Shown in pieces: positions 1 to 11,655 of a DNA stretch of 64,000 nucleotides. The position numbers and the translations under genes are program-made. The stretch lies in contig NC_061773.1 of NCBI RefSeq assembly GCF_022458985.1, positions 18,324,001-18,388,000 on the forward strand, read 5' to 3'. The first letter of the stretch is position 1. Each line of letters begins with the position of its first letter. The notes beneath the pieces are model-generated. The model saw only the letters and a program-made list of their open reading frames with translations. It was not told the origin of the DNA and searched no databases. Origin of the DNA: Mugil cephalus. Lineage: Eukaryota > Chordata > Actinopteri > Mugiliformes > Mugilidae.

Positions 1-158
1 ATTGAGCAGAATCCAGTTTGTAATGTTGTGTCGGAAGGAAGCAACTAAATGCAGCTTGCTTCTTTTTTTGTCTGCCCTGCACATGCACACACACAAACCT
101 ACTTAAATGGGGGTGTCAATGGAGTGTATTGACTGTGAACCTCTGTTTGCTCTTCTAG

Positions 159-3110
159 GCTCACATCAAGTTTCCAGTCGACTACCCGTACTCACCACCA
201 ACCTTTCGCTTCCTCACCAAGATGTGGCACCCGAACATCTATGAGGTAAAACCTTTGCTGATGTTCTGTTAGGAGTTTATATAGTTGTAGAAATTGATGA
301 AGTAGTCATTAAGTCATTACTCATAAAGACATCTTTATGCTTAAATGGTATCACTGTGTCCTTTTTTTTTTTTCTCTGACCAGAACGGAGATGTGTGCAT
401 CTCCATCCTGCACCCTCCTGTCGATGACCCTCAGAGTGGGGAGCTGCCCTCTGAAAGGTGGAACCCCACCCAGAATGTCAGGTAACTTTTAAACACAATT
501 AGCATCAATGCCAAGTAGAGGTCGACCAATATGGATTTTTTTAGGGCTGATACCAATACCATAACAAATCAGCTTTGGCTGATACACGCTGCCGATTTGC
601 CTGAGCCGATAAAAATGACACAATGATAACAAATGTTACAAGTCTCAATTTAGCCAAAAACATAAACATTTATTGAACTCAAGGAATGCTCTTACGCATA
701 CAAAATAATAAATAAACAGGTAAAAAGAGGTAGAGCACAAGCAGGGGCGATTGTAGGGTCAGAGAGCTGCTGGAGTCTGCTTTGGCCCGTGGTCCTTCTC
801 AGACAAGTATGTTTAGCTTACAGACAGTGTTGGTCTTACACCTTGACTTTAACATCAACACATATTCCTACCAATAGCTTGACAACAGCACAACAGCTCC
901 AATCTGAACTATGGACAGTGGTTGATTGACAACCTACACTATTCGTTTGCCAGAGAGACAAAAAAAAAACGTCAGCAAGCAAACTACCACTTCACAACAA
1001 CAGTAAAAGTTAGGGATGTTGCTAATGACTGTAAGGCTTTGTGGCTGAGTGATAAAGTAAATAGATCTTTGTTTGGTAACCATTTTTGTTTACCTTTTTT
1101 TAAAATAGATAAATAGCCAAAAGAAAAGGTTATTTAGTTATGTATAAACTTATTTTTAGGGGTGCTCGACACACCTATGAGTACAGGCATTTTCCAGATC
1201 CAGCTGTCTGCACTCTGCTGGTGGGGGAGGGGCAATGTATGGGCTGCATGGTCCGCAGTGCCTCCAGCAGCACAGAGCTGCCTTTGGATGTGCCTGTCTG
1301 TAAATCTTCCTGGGGGGGGGGGGGAATATATATATACGAATCAGCGAACACACCCATGTATCGGTCGATACCAATACCAGTAAAAAGTCAATATTGGCCC
1401 AGTCGATCTCTAATACCAAGTACACAAACCTTCAGCTTGTTCATCTGGTTGTTCGGACAGAATACACCCAGGAGGACGCAGTGTATACCTACTTGAACCA
1501 AGTCAGTTTACACATTTGAGCATCTGGACCGCACTTAATGAGAAGGGAACTTACCAAGCGAGTGTCAATGTTTGCATAAGAATCTGTCTTGATCAGCACT
1601 ACTACAAGCCTGAAAAAAGACTGACTTTGATCTGGAAGTTGGCGGTGCTAGCTGGGGTTGAATCCGACAGGTTTGAACACGGAAAACCTCTGAAGTTGTG
1701 GAGTGAAAAACAGGAGAGTTTTTTTTCCCTCTCCATTGAAGGGAGCAGCTTGAGGCAAAATTAGCTTAAAAGTAACAAGCCATACGCCCAGATATCAAAC
1801 TGTATGTGGTTCGGTTGCATCGTGTGTGTGATGTAGATGCCGAGTCAAGAAGTGAAGACAATGAGGAAGAATGTGTGTTGCTCCAAACCTGTGGTGTACT
1901 CATACACACACATATGCAAATGGCATATAACAGTCAACTGATGCTGTGTCTTCTTACAACAAAGCTGCTGTGATTGGTCGCTGCACTATCCAAAGTGAAA
2001 TGTTGTTTTTTTCTTCACACCAATGCCCAGATCTGAAGAAATAAAAAAAAAAAGGATAAAAATAACACTCAGTAGATATATGATATACGGAAACAGGAAG
2101 TATCACAGTTTTTTTTTGTTAGACTAAAGTATGGCGTAGAAGCTGTTTTCCTTTTGTAAAATATGGAAACATTTACATTAAAAAAATAAATACTGAGAAA
2201 TATTTAAAATATACAAAATTATAAAATTATAAAAATAGCAGCAGTAAAATGTAAAACATGTATTGCACAAGATTCGAGACAGATGGAAGAGGGCTGGGAC
2301 TAAATAAGTTTTACTTCCCCCCACTCCTTTTCAGATATATTGCATGTTTCTTTCTTCTATTTTTTTTTTATCCCTTTCTGAAAAATAAATAATCAATCGA
2401 TCAAAAAAACACACCCTATAATGAAATCCAAATTACACAGTGTTGAGATAATGTGCCGAGCCCGTGCTGCCTTTGAGAATTCAAGCTTATGAACTTTTCT
2501 CGTCACCCGCGTTCAGCTTTTCTTTCGTTTGACGTCAGGATCTGACGCTGAAGTGTCCTCACTTTTCTGTGCTGTTGTTTCCCGACCAGGACCATCCTGC
2601 TCAGCGTGATCTCTCTGCTCAATGAGCCCAACACCTTCTCCCCGGCCAACGTGGACGCCTCCGTCATGTTTCGCAAATGGCGGGACAGCAAAGGCAAAGA
2701 CAAGGAGTACGCAGAGATCATCAGGTAATTCACGGGACGATTATTTTGTGCGTGCAGACGCAAACCGCGGCGACTCTGACGCTGTCGGGGCAACAAACGC
2801 TGACTTGAACGTTTGCGTCCGCAGGAAGCAGGTGATGTCAACGGCGGCGGAGGCCGAGCGCGACGGCGTCAAGGTGCCGACCACGTTGGCGGAGTACTGC
2901 GTCCAGACCAGGGTTCCCTCTCAGGACAGCAGCTCGGACCTCCTCTACGACGACCTGTACGACGACGACATGGAGGAGGAGGACGAGGAGGACGATGAGA
3001 GCGAGATGGAGTCTGTAGGCGAGGCCGGGGCGATCAGCGCTTTGGAGGACGACGGGATGTCCACCAGACGTTACGACAACCAGGATGACTCTGGCAATGA
3101 AGATTCGTGA
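159..3110 (+). CDS. ube2r2: E2 ubiquitin-conjugating enzyme R2 (CDC34-like), 3' part
   Basis: Four coding exons are visible: 159-245, 384-481, 2590-2724 and 2825-3110 (TGA stop). All have AG/GT borders and compatible phases. The first visible residues are [14 protein letters not shown], so about 58 N-terminal residues lie upstream of the window. Exon 2 encodes GDVCISILH, with the catalytic cysteine at 396-398, followed by the acidic-loop insertion [19 protein letters not shown] that marks the CDC34/UBE2R class. The tail contains VPTTLAEYC and [13 protein letters not shown] and ends DDSGNEDS, which fits UBE2R2 better than CDC34. The family works with cullin-RING (SCF) ligases and builds K48 ubiquitin chains; the acidic tail binds the cullin basic canyon. 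The last exon encodes 22 more residues than human UBE2R2 by my count, inserted after the acidic run. The 2.1-kb third intron holds a hAT-type element. Family identity is near certain; R2 rather than R1 is likely. Confidence 0.96.
516..1412. mobile_element. Non-autonomous hAT-like element with 8-bp target duplication
   Basis: The element lies in a ube2r2 intron. It begins TAGAGGTCGACCAATATGG and ends with the inverted form (ATATTGGCCCAGTCGATCTCTA). It is flanked by near-identical 8-bp direct repeats, atgccaag (508-515) and ataccaag (1413-1420). An 8-bp duplication with short inverted ends is the hAT hallmark. The 897-bp body has no transposase-like ORF; its short ORFs are incidental. It contains a G-run at about 1312-1323. 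The superfamily call is inferred from termini and duplication length. Confidence 0.8.
1421..2589. other. Remainder of ube2r2 intron, no gene seen
   Basis: AT-rich intron sequence with poly-A/T runs near 2040 and 2360. No exon, RNA gene or clear element was recognised. It ends in the acceptor that precedes the exon at 2590. Confidence 0.6.
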
Positions 3111-3187
3111 TAGTCTGGATGATGACTCCTCCCTGCCAACTCCCCCACTCTTCTCCCTCCTTTTTTTTTTTCCATGTCTGTTGAGTG

Positions 3188-3240
3188 CGTGTTTGTGTGT
3201 GTGTGCGCGCGCGAGCGTGTTTGTGTGTGTGTGTGTGCGC
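3188..3240. repeat. (TG)n/(CG) microsatellite
   Basis: Interrupted TG/CG dinucleotide tract just downstream of the ube2r2 stop codon. ORFs reading through it on either strand are low-complexity artefacts. Confidence 0.85.
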
Positions 3241-3255
3241 CTGTGTATACACATA

Positions 3256-5050
3256 CAGTGGGGTCAAAAGTCTACTGCCAAAAACATTTCATCATTTATT
3301 AAACAAATACAAGTGTTTGGTCAAGTAATAGTTCTCAGATGCTGTTACATAACTCTTCAGCAAAGGTTTGTCAGAATTTGGGGATTCCACCGTTTGCCTT
3401 AATTACAGCTTGCACTCTGTCCCGCATTAAATGTTTTGCAGAGTTTGAGGGTGTTTAACTTTTTCCCGAGAGCATTGTTGACGTTAAAGGACCAGCGTGT
3501 AGGATTTGGTACAAAGGTCCCCGGTCACTGGGCCGTGAGGAAAATACAGAAATTGGTTAAAAATCTCTGGATAATAAACATACAACTATTTGTGCGGTAA
3601 TCGCACTGAGCCTAGCATGATCTGGCTGCAGCTCCCTCTCATCACCAGAGTCACTTGGGATGAGGGGGAGGGTTAGCGACACTTAGCAAAGCTCTTTTAA
3701 CCGTGTAACTGCTTCACGTTGTTAAACTGTCTTTAAGTTGACAGTTTCAAAGCTGAAACGAAGGCGGCAGCTTCGCGTGTTGTTTTCCCCGAGAAATTCT
3801 TTCCCCTCAAGCTCATTTTGACTCGATTGTCCAATGTCCGTGAACTGAAAAGTTGGTTCGAGTTAAATCTCTCTGAGAAGCAGTTTAACAATTGAGGATG
3901 CAACTGAACACCCCTCAGTCACCTTTTCTTTTTTAAGCAACATGCTCCAAAATAGCATTGTGTAAAACCGCAATGTTTAGACACACATGTAGACACGTTA
4001 TGTAGCTATTAATTTGGTGTAAAACTATGTGGCATGGTTCTGTGTACTGTTTTGTACGGAATTGTTGTAGTGTTTGGTTTCTCACTCTGAGCTCCTGTAG
4101 AAACATGGCCGAACAACATGCCTGTGTAGATATACGAAAGAGCAGCAGTTTTCAGTTAGAGGTGGACTATCCACTACTGGAAACAACGAATGAACGCCAC
4201 CAAATCTTGCGCGCTGGTCCTTTAAGTTCCATGTTACGAATTCATCCTCCTCTCTTGCAGCGAGTTGAACCAGAAATGCTTCTGAAGACTAAAGCAGCAT
4301 CTCTCTGCTGTGGTCTGCACGCAGTTAATCACGTTCAAGTTACAGACTTCACACAAAGGAAACGTCCCCACGCTTGAATATTTATATCGCTGTGTTAGGC
4401 TGTTTGTTAATTTGCCGTTTCGTTACTCTCTCACGCGACCAATTCCTCACGTGCGGTGACGCAAGTTGGTTTGCAGCTCAGACGTTAACCACTTTCATTG
4501 CTCGAGTCTTCGGCACTGAAACGTCAGTATTGTTCGGTCCATGCTCAGGCATCGGACTTTAAATGGGTCTTTTTTTTTTTTTTTTTTTAAACTATTACAG
4601 CCAGAGTTGGCTTGATATCTGGTATGAAGCCCCACTTTTGTCTTGCGGTGATATTTATGCTTTGGTATTTACATGGTACTGGTTTGGATGTCAACAACAA
4701 CTTTGGTTTTAATCTTACGCAGCCTGCAATTTGCAGCCCTCAAGTAAACAATGTGGCTCCGGAATAGTTTTACAAATTCGCCCAATAGCACTGGTTCTGA
4801 TGTTGAGGCATGACTCAAAACTTTGCTCTGCAATGAGCGTAATAATAGATAGATAACAAGTTGTCCGAGTTTACATGTTTTAATGTGCACATTATCCCTT
4901 TTTGTGATGTGCACTACCCAAAGATAAGACTACACTTCTCAGTTCTGAATCATGTATTCTTTATTTAAAAAAAAAAAACAACACAAACGTGTTGGTTTTG
5001 ATAAATGATGAAAACTAATAGTCGCTGTGGTGGCCTCTTGAACCCCACTG
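3256..5050. mobile_element. Tc1/mariner-like DNA transposon relic
   Basis: The left end CAGTGGGGTCAAAAGTCT and the inverted right end (CAGTGGGGTTCAAGAGGCC on the other strand) are each flanked by TA (3254-3255 and 5051-5052). Both ends share an inner TTTCATCATTTA block, so the inverted repeats are some 60 bp and diverged. TA duplication with this GGGGTCAAAAG-type terminus fits fish Tc1/mariner elements. I see no intact transposase frame; the interior is decayed and hosts a second element. Confidence 0.6.
3484..4225. mobile_element. TTAA-flanked MITE nested in the Tc1-like relic
   Basis: Starts TTAAAGGACCAGCGTGTAGG and ends with its inverse; the first 14 bp (TTAAAGGACCAGCG) are a perfect inverted repeat, and the match continues imperfectly to about 28 bp. 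The outermost TTAA could be a piggyBac-type duplicated target, which I cannot prove. A related, shorter copy lies in a rhobtb3 intron at about 40278-40508. No transposase was recognised; ORFs at 4027-4377 lie across its end and have no family resemblance. Confidence 0.6.
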
Positions 5051-6033
5051 TAGTGGGTCAGCTCCTTGTCCGGCTGGCCCACGTCACGTTGTTTGGTTTG
5101 GTGTCGGAAGAAGTTGCCGCTATCCAGTGTGTCTTCCCTCGTTGCTGTTTTTCTATGTGTGTTTGTTGGTTGGTCGTTTGGTTGGTTGACGCTCCGTCCT
5201 CCTCCACTCGCCGCCCGTTGTGTTTTCCCGGGGCGGCCCAGACGACCTGGCTGGTGCGCCCTCGGCTGTTTGGCTCATCATCCGGTCGATGAGCCGGGCC
5301 GGCTCGTCCTGTCGCGGTCGTGTGTCCTATGGCGGAACGTTTCAGTCCCTCGCGCCTGTCTGTTCTACTTTGATGCAATGCGACTTAAACTTGCAAACGC
5401 GGGCGCCGCCGTGACCGCGCACCCTCGGCCTCGAGTGGCTCGGGTGTACCGTCGGCGGTTTCCCGTCACATCTTCGCCCTCACGATCTTCTCCGAAAGCC
5501 TCACTTGATAAAGGGTGAATAAGGTTAAAAGCTTCTCTCGTGGCACCTCCTGCACCTCTCTCTGCCTCTTAAACCTCAGGGCCTCAACAGACTTTCACTG
5601 AGAGAGGAAAAAACAGAATCTTAAGACACAATCTGCTCCTCACCTCTGTCTCCTTATCTTGATTTCTCTATTACTGGGTGTTGAAGTCTCCGATCCCACT
5701 GCTAGAATTTACACATGGCTGTTGGTCCTGTTTGCTGTCCTTCTAAGCTGTTTTTTTTTCTTCTTTTTCTTTTTGATAGGCAGGAGACAAGTAAAAAAAA
5801 CAACAAAATATATCTGTAGGGAGTTCCCCCTGGAGGCGGCAGTGCTCTCATTATGTTAAAAATGTTTTTGATGTTCAACTTGTCCCTTAATGCAGCTCGG
5901 TGAAAATTGGACGTCGTTACTGTGCTGCACCACATCCAGAATCTGTTTATCGACAGGGACAAAAAAAAAAAAATCAACATGCAGCTTAGATACACACTTG
6001 CATTTGAATAATTATGACACTGATTGCCTGTTA

Positions 6034-6035
<2 letters not shown>

Positions 6036-6071
<36 letters not shown>

Positions 6072-6082
6072 CGTGTGTGTGC
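6036..6082. repeat. (TG)n microsatellite
   Basis: Pure TG run to about 6068, then ACGCGTGTGTGTGC. It lies within the inferred ube2r2 3' UTR. Confidence 0.9.
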
Positions 6083-7009
6083 ATTTACATTGGCTATGAT
6101 GTCAGGGTTTTCCTTGTTTCTGTGGAATCGATGCAGACTTCTCTCACGCGTTCGCCCAAATGACCCCTTTGGATTTTGTCTAATTAAGAAAACATTGAGC
6201 GCGTCGGCACTGTGCTCAAGCGCCGCTTCGAGAGGCCTGAATCGACCGAGGACTCGACTGATTAAAGAAACAAACGAATAAACGCCCGCTGAGTATTAAG
6301 AAGACATGATGTGACTAACATTACTTGCACTGCAACAAGTAAAACCACACATTTTGAGCTACGTTTCACGAACCTGTCGCGCGGTTCAAGAAAACGCAGC
6401 ACTTGGGCGCCCCCGCGACTCCAATGGATGGATCCAATGCCAAGGAAAACCAAGTACAGCCCCACAAATGTCCATTTTAAAGACTACGGAGCGGTGGATG
6501 CGCGCAGCGGCACAGTGACGCTGTTCGAACAGAACTCTCTACGAGAACCCTTTTGGATTTTAATGTGAAGCCAAAGGAGGAGGAACCGTTTTCTCCTGGA
6601 CCTGAGCTCTGGAGGGTCACGGGACAGACTGAACTTTCGCTGAGGACGGGGAGGTGACACCCACTCCCCGGAACCGGACCTTTAATGTATTTGATATTAT
6701 GGCACAAGAGGAGGCGGATGGTTGCCAGAGATTCTGAACTTTTCTTGATGTGGTCCCCGTTTTTTGCCCATCCATCCCCTCACAGCGTAGAGAAGATCAG
6801 TAGTAAGCACTGAAAAGTACCGATCTCAAAAATGTCTGCTGATGGTGTAGTTGAACATTTTGAAAGCAGTGAGTGTCCGTCCATTAAATATGGGACTACT
6901 TATTTGAACATTGAGACTGGAAACAGGGTAACGTGTAGCTTGGCAGCAGTAACGAAATCCACCTACGAGAACCTTTTTAAAGACCCCTAATTGACACATT
7001 ATACCCATA

Positions 7010-7180
7010 AAAACATTGACTGTATATAGATGGACAAACCCTCTGTGATTTCACACACGGGGTTCCTAGAGCGCAGTTTCGAAGCTCATAGTCATCTCGG
7101 TATTGCCTGTCTCTACTTAATCTAATCAATGCTCTGTGAGAGCTCCCCCCGTCACTCATAGTGGCCACATCTTTATTATT
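7010..7180. repeat. Possible short interspersed repeat
   Basis: Contains the phrase ATTGACTGTATATAGATGG, which resembles a motif seen again near 45300 (ATAGACTGTAAATAAAGATGG). Such segments are common in fish introns and UTRs. Boundaries are not defined. Confidence 0.3.
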
Positions 7181-8571
7181 ATTTTTTTTTTTTGCATATC
7201 TTTAAGCCTTGATATAATTTTTAACAGAATTCAAACAACCTCCCCCCTTACAGGTGGTCTGTAGTGGCTCCTGGGACCTGATCAATCTCCAGCAAAGATC
7301 CAATCGAATCGTTCGGGCAGGCTTTATGCGGCGATAGGCGGAAGAGTAACGGCGACGTAGTCAGTGATGTCACCTGAGCACCGTGGAGCTGAATTCATTC
7401 ACAATAAAATAGCTCTCATTGGTCACAGGAATATCCATTTGCATGCAGAGGGTCATTTTTTCCCCCTCTGTAACGCGGCCAATAATGTAATAAAATGGTG
7501 AGAATTGTGCGGCGTCACCACGGCCAGAAATGGTTCATTTTCTGGCCTCTAGAGTTTGCCGCCGAATCTGAATGTGAAAACAACACCGTGCGACATTTAC
7601 CCGTTTTATGTTCTGAGACACATTTTGACCCGTAATGACTTTAAAGTGTCCTTTTTTTTTTTTTTCGACGGAACCAGGCTCGTTGTTTTCCTGCTTCAGA
7701 ACCTTCGCGCTGAGTTAAGCTGTAGCAGTAGCTCCGTATTTAGCAGTTCAACCCAGTGTTCTCATCCAAGTTAGTCGCAAACGAATAAGTATATTCACTG
7801 AAATGTCCAACTATTGCTTTAAAGTTTTCGCTTCCCGGCCTGAATCCATATTATCGTTTCGCTAGAACAATGTGTAGGGTTAGCGTAGCCCTCATGATAG
7901 GAATTTGATGATAAAGCTCTTTAAATTAAATGTAAATGCCTTGTTATTATGAGGACGGGCGGTGAGAGCCATCAACTTTTATTTAGAAAAAAAACAAAAA
8001 AACTCAACCTAAGAAATGATTCACTATGAGGAGGCAGCAGTCTAAGACGTTAGGATGTTATTCCATAAGCACTGTTACATACAACAACTGAATGAAAATC
8101 ATTTAAGTTCATTTAATCCGTGTGAGCGTGTGAGCATGTGTGTGCACTAGTGTGTATTTTTCTTTTTTCCAAGTGTGTGCCGACACTTTGAACCCCCCCC
8201 CACCCGTACCTCCCCCCCAAGGCCTTGGCGTGGTCACACACTTAACGGACCGACCTGTCCGCTGCGCTACCACGACGTGTCTGCACCTATCTATGTTAAC
8301 GCTGTCCTTGCTGGTTTCATTGTTGATTTTCTTTTCCTTTATTTGTTTTTTTCCCCCTCCCCCGCCTTCAACATTTTGTGTTTGTGAGGATGCAAATGTC
8401 ACTCATAAAGTTTCTATTGTTAAAGAAAAAAACAAGACGTCGTTGGGTCCGTTTGTGGCTTTGGTGTCTGTCGTTCGGGGCCGCGTGTCGCGGGCGACGG
8501 GAAGCACGGGAGCTGGCGAGCGACGTGCAAAATGCGGGAAAATGTTGTGGTTGAGTTGGAAGGTCATTCAA

Positions 8572-8577
8572 AATAAA
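8572..8577 (+). terminator. ube2r2: AATAAA polyadenylation signal, candidate ube2r2 3' end
   Basis: Canonical AATAAA about 5.5 kb after the ube2r2 stop, followed by a GT-rich stretch (GGTGTGTCATTG). The next 70 bp lead into an interspersed repeat, which suggests that the transcript ends here. Confidence 0.4.
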
Positions 8578-8648
8578 ACGGTGTGTCATTGAAGCCTGCT
8601 AAAAGCTTGTTTGGAGACACTGATTGCTGGTTACGGCTGCAGGCTTGT

Positions 8649-9126
8649 GCGGTCTTAAACGTTTTTCAGGCCAAGGACCCCAAACTGATGCAGAGATTAA
8701 TTAGGGTCCCCCTACCTACTATATGTGTTCTATATTAAACTTGGCCTAGTGCTATTCATAAATATACATTATTGTTATCATTTATTCGATATTACGCTAT
8801 TTAAATAATACACAGGTTCCAATATTTAGTTTTTATATTTCAAACATGTGAAACATAAGGTGGCATAAACATACCTGGCTATATATAACTGACAGATAAG
8901 AAAATCATTGACAGATTCAAGTTATAACCTTAAGCTAAATGTAGCAGTGACAGTGAATCATTAGGACATTTTGGCCTCAGTAGTTGGCTGATGGGAGTGA
9001 GCTGGACTATTTGTAAGCTTCTCTTCTGCTAATGTTGCAGCGTGCTCTGGGGTGGAAAAGTAAAGAAAATGTATATATATATATATAAAAAATATATCTA
9101 ATCAGCCAAGGATTTTAAGACCCCTG
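8649..9126. mobile_element. Interspersed repeat, family copy A
   Basis: Begins close to GGTCTTAAACGTTTTTCAGG and ends AAGACCCCTG, giving an approximate inverted terminus CAGGGGTCTTAAA. The body contains TTCTATATTAAACTTGGCC and a following GTGCTATTCATAAATATA block. The same sequence, diverged, recurs at about 23753 and, inverted, at about 51797-52190. The CAGGGGTC ends suggest a hAT-type MITE; no clear target duplication was found. Confidence 0.55.
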
Positions 9127-10900
9127 ATATAACGATATTTCATACCCTATTACAAGGTGACATAAAATTAACACGTTGCACAGTAAAAGTGTGATCATAA
9201 AGGTCATTTCCAAACTATTGGTTACCCCGCACCGTTATTGCAGACTCCGCCAGGCATGAAATCAACCGTCGCTCCCGGCCGTGTCTCGTGAAATTGAAAT
9301 GACACGTACGGGTCACTCCGGGAACTTTCGCTGACCTCCACTTACATGTTCCCGTGTGTCTTTGGTGGTGAAACGTCCCTGTTAATTGGTGTGGGGCGAC
9401 TGAAGTGATTCCATTCTGCTTTATGAGCTGAAAGAGCACATTTGTTTCATTTAATGACTTTTATTTCATCGTTCCATCGGAGGCAGAGGCTGTTAACGTG
9501 ATCCTGCGGCACGATGTCCAGAGCGGATCGTGTAAACGGTGCATACGGTGATGTGACAGTGCCCGGAGAGGACACTCCAGGTGTAGCATTGAATTCCACT
9601 TGAATTTTCACAATCACTTTGGGATTTTCTCAGAGATAGAATGTGAGATCACGGTTGCGGTTCTGTCTCAAATGACCCTGTCCTCATCCCGATGTGTTCT
9701 CAAAGCACAAAGTTTAACTACACAACAGATCCATTCATCCGAAACGTCTCAGGAGTCCACAGTCCGTTTTACGACAAGGCCCGTTTGCAAAAGGTTTCAT
9801 TACAAATATGGTTATGGTAATGTTTTCCATAATTCAAACGCTTTCACAGTGTAATAAAACTATATCTATTACTTTCTTTTTAATTTCTGGTCAGCGACCA
9901 CTTTGAAAAAGTTAAAGCTGAATCTCATTTAATGTGGCTTCTTAGAGCTGAACTCGTATGTCAGGTATGATGCACTGCTACAGCCGTGGGACTCTGAGCC
10001 TATGAAAACATAAACATGCAGCTATGCAAACGCATGTTTTTGTCCCCACCCTGTGGCAGACTTTACAGCAATTTATTATTACCCGGTTACCTATGTCAGT
10101 TTCACCCACTGCATCTTTGTTTTCCACAGTTAAAAATATATATTTAGAAAGAACACAACAGGTCTGAGCAAACATCCCAAGGTAGTGTAGGATAAAACTT
10201 GTATTTATTTTTGAAACTACAGACTGATAAGACATATATTCACCCTAGTCCCACTTCTTTATTTTTTTTTTCTTATTTTTTTTGTCTGCATTTGTGAACA
10301 CCACGTCGTCAACATTATATGAGACTGATGCAGTTATATTCTTGCAGCCCTCCCTGGGAGCTAGTTTGTTGAGTGAAGTGACTGTGTGGCAGGGAGGGCA
10401 GCGCTACACCTCGGTGAATAGAGAGAGGCATGTGATGCTGGAAGGAACTGGTGGTGTGTAGGGTCCTTTGCTTTCCAAGTCACCTCGCCCAGGACTGATT
10501 GGGTCCAGGGGGGTGCTGTGTAGATCTCTGGAGAGATGGGAGGGTCCAGGAGGGTAAGAGTGTCCCAATAGAGGAGCTAAGTCAACGATAGGTCACGTAG
10601 TGATAGAGTGACTAGGCCGGACTCATCAATTCTTCTTGATGTGACCCAGCACGAGCTGGCGGGTGACACCACACATGCATGTGGGCGTTCCTTAAATATG
10701 AGTGAGACCATCACCGGGGCCCAGAGTCGGGTCAGGAGACCCAGCCCCAGCGGAGAGATGCTATTAGATCGCGAGACGTGAGGTTTTGAATTGTTACATG
10801 GCGGCACAGCGCTGCAAGATTAGACCGATTAAATCAAGACCCCAGTCCCACTTCTGATGTGACTGTGGCGAGTATTTCAGTTTATTTTCATTGAAATCGA
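9127..10900. other. Intergenic, no gene recognised
   Basis: Space between the presumed ube2r2 3' end and the nudt2 3' end. Short ORFs occur on both strands (for example 9215-9439 and 10577-10807, minus), but they lack splice-site context and family resemblance. Nothing else was identified. Confidence 0.6.
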
Positions 10901-10913
10901 CATATTTTATGTT

Positions 10914-10919
10914 TTTATT
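10914..10919 (-). terminator. nudt2: Candidate polyadenylation signal for nudt2
   Basis: TTTATT on the plus strand (AATAAA on minus), about 170 bp beyond the nudt2 stop. A second TTTATT lies at 10881-10886. Either would give a short 3' UTR. Confidence 0.4.
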
Positions 10920-11087
10920 CCCATTACACGTGACTTACAGTTTTTGGGAAGTACATGACATACGTTCTTTACATCAGACTGTTTTTTTTTTTTGTATTTG
11001 AACGCTCTAGTAGAAGAAGGTAGGGTCCCACATACTTATGTCCTTTCATTAACCGTCCCCCTTTTTTCTAGTCTACATTCTGACACA

Positions 11088-11655
<568 letters not shown>

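Larger units (their letters stand above)
3111..8590 (+). other. ube2r2: Probable long 3' UTR of ube2r2, with inserted repeats
   Basis: After the ube2r2 stop there is no further recognisable coding exon for about 8 kb. AATAAA-type signals occur, of which the one at 8572-8577 sits in a plausible 3' end. The mammalian UBE2R2 3' UTR is also long. The stretch includes (TG)n tracts, a Tc1/mariner-like relic with a nested MITE, and a GC-richer part at about 5040-5520. Several polyadenylation sites are possible, so the extent is inferred; parts could be intergenic. Confidence 0.45.

Noticed and set aside
1140..1496. Overlapping ORFs on both strands, up to 118 codons
   Set aside because: They lie inside or across the end of the hAT-like element in an intron, include a homopolymer-derived glycine run, and match no family.
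3034..3267. Minus-strand ORFs rich in His-Thr, and a plus-strand ORF rich in Cys-Val
   Set aside because: They are translations of the TG/CG microsatellite after the ube2r2 stop and of its last exon read backwards.
5066..5518. 150-codon plus-strand ORF in GC-rich sequence
   Set aside because: Composition is Arg/Pro/Ser-rich, as expected from GC-rich non-coding DNA; antisense and other frames are equally open, and no family resemblance or splice context is seen.
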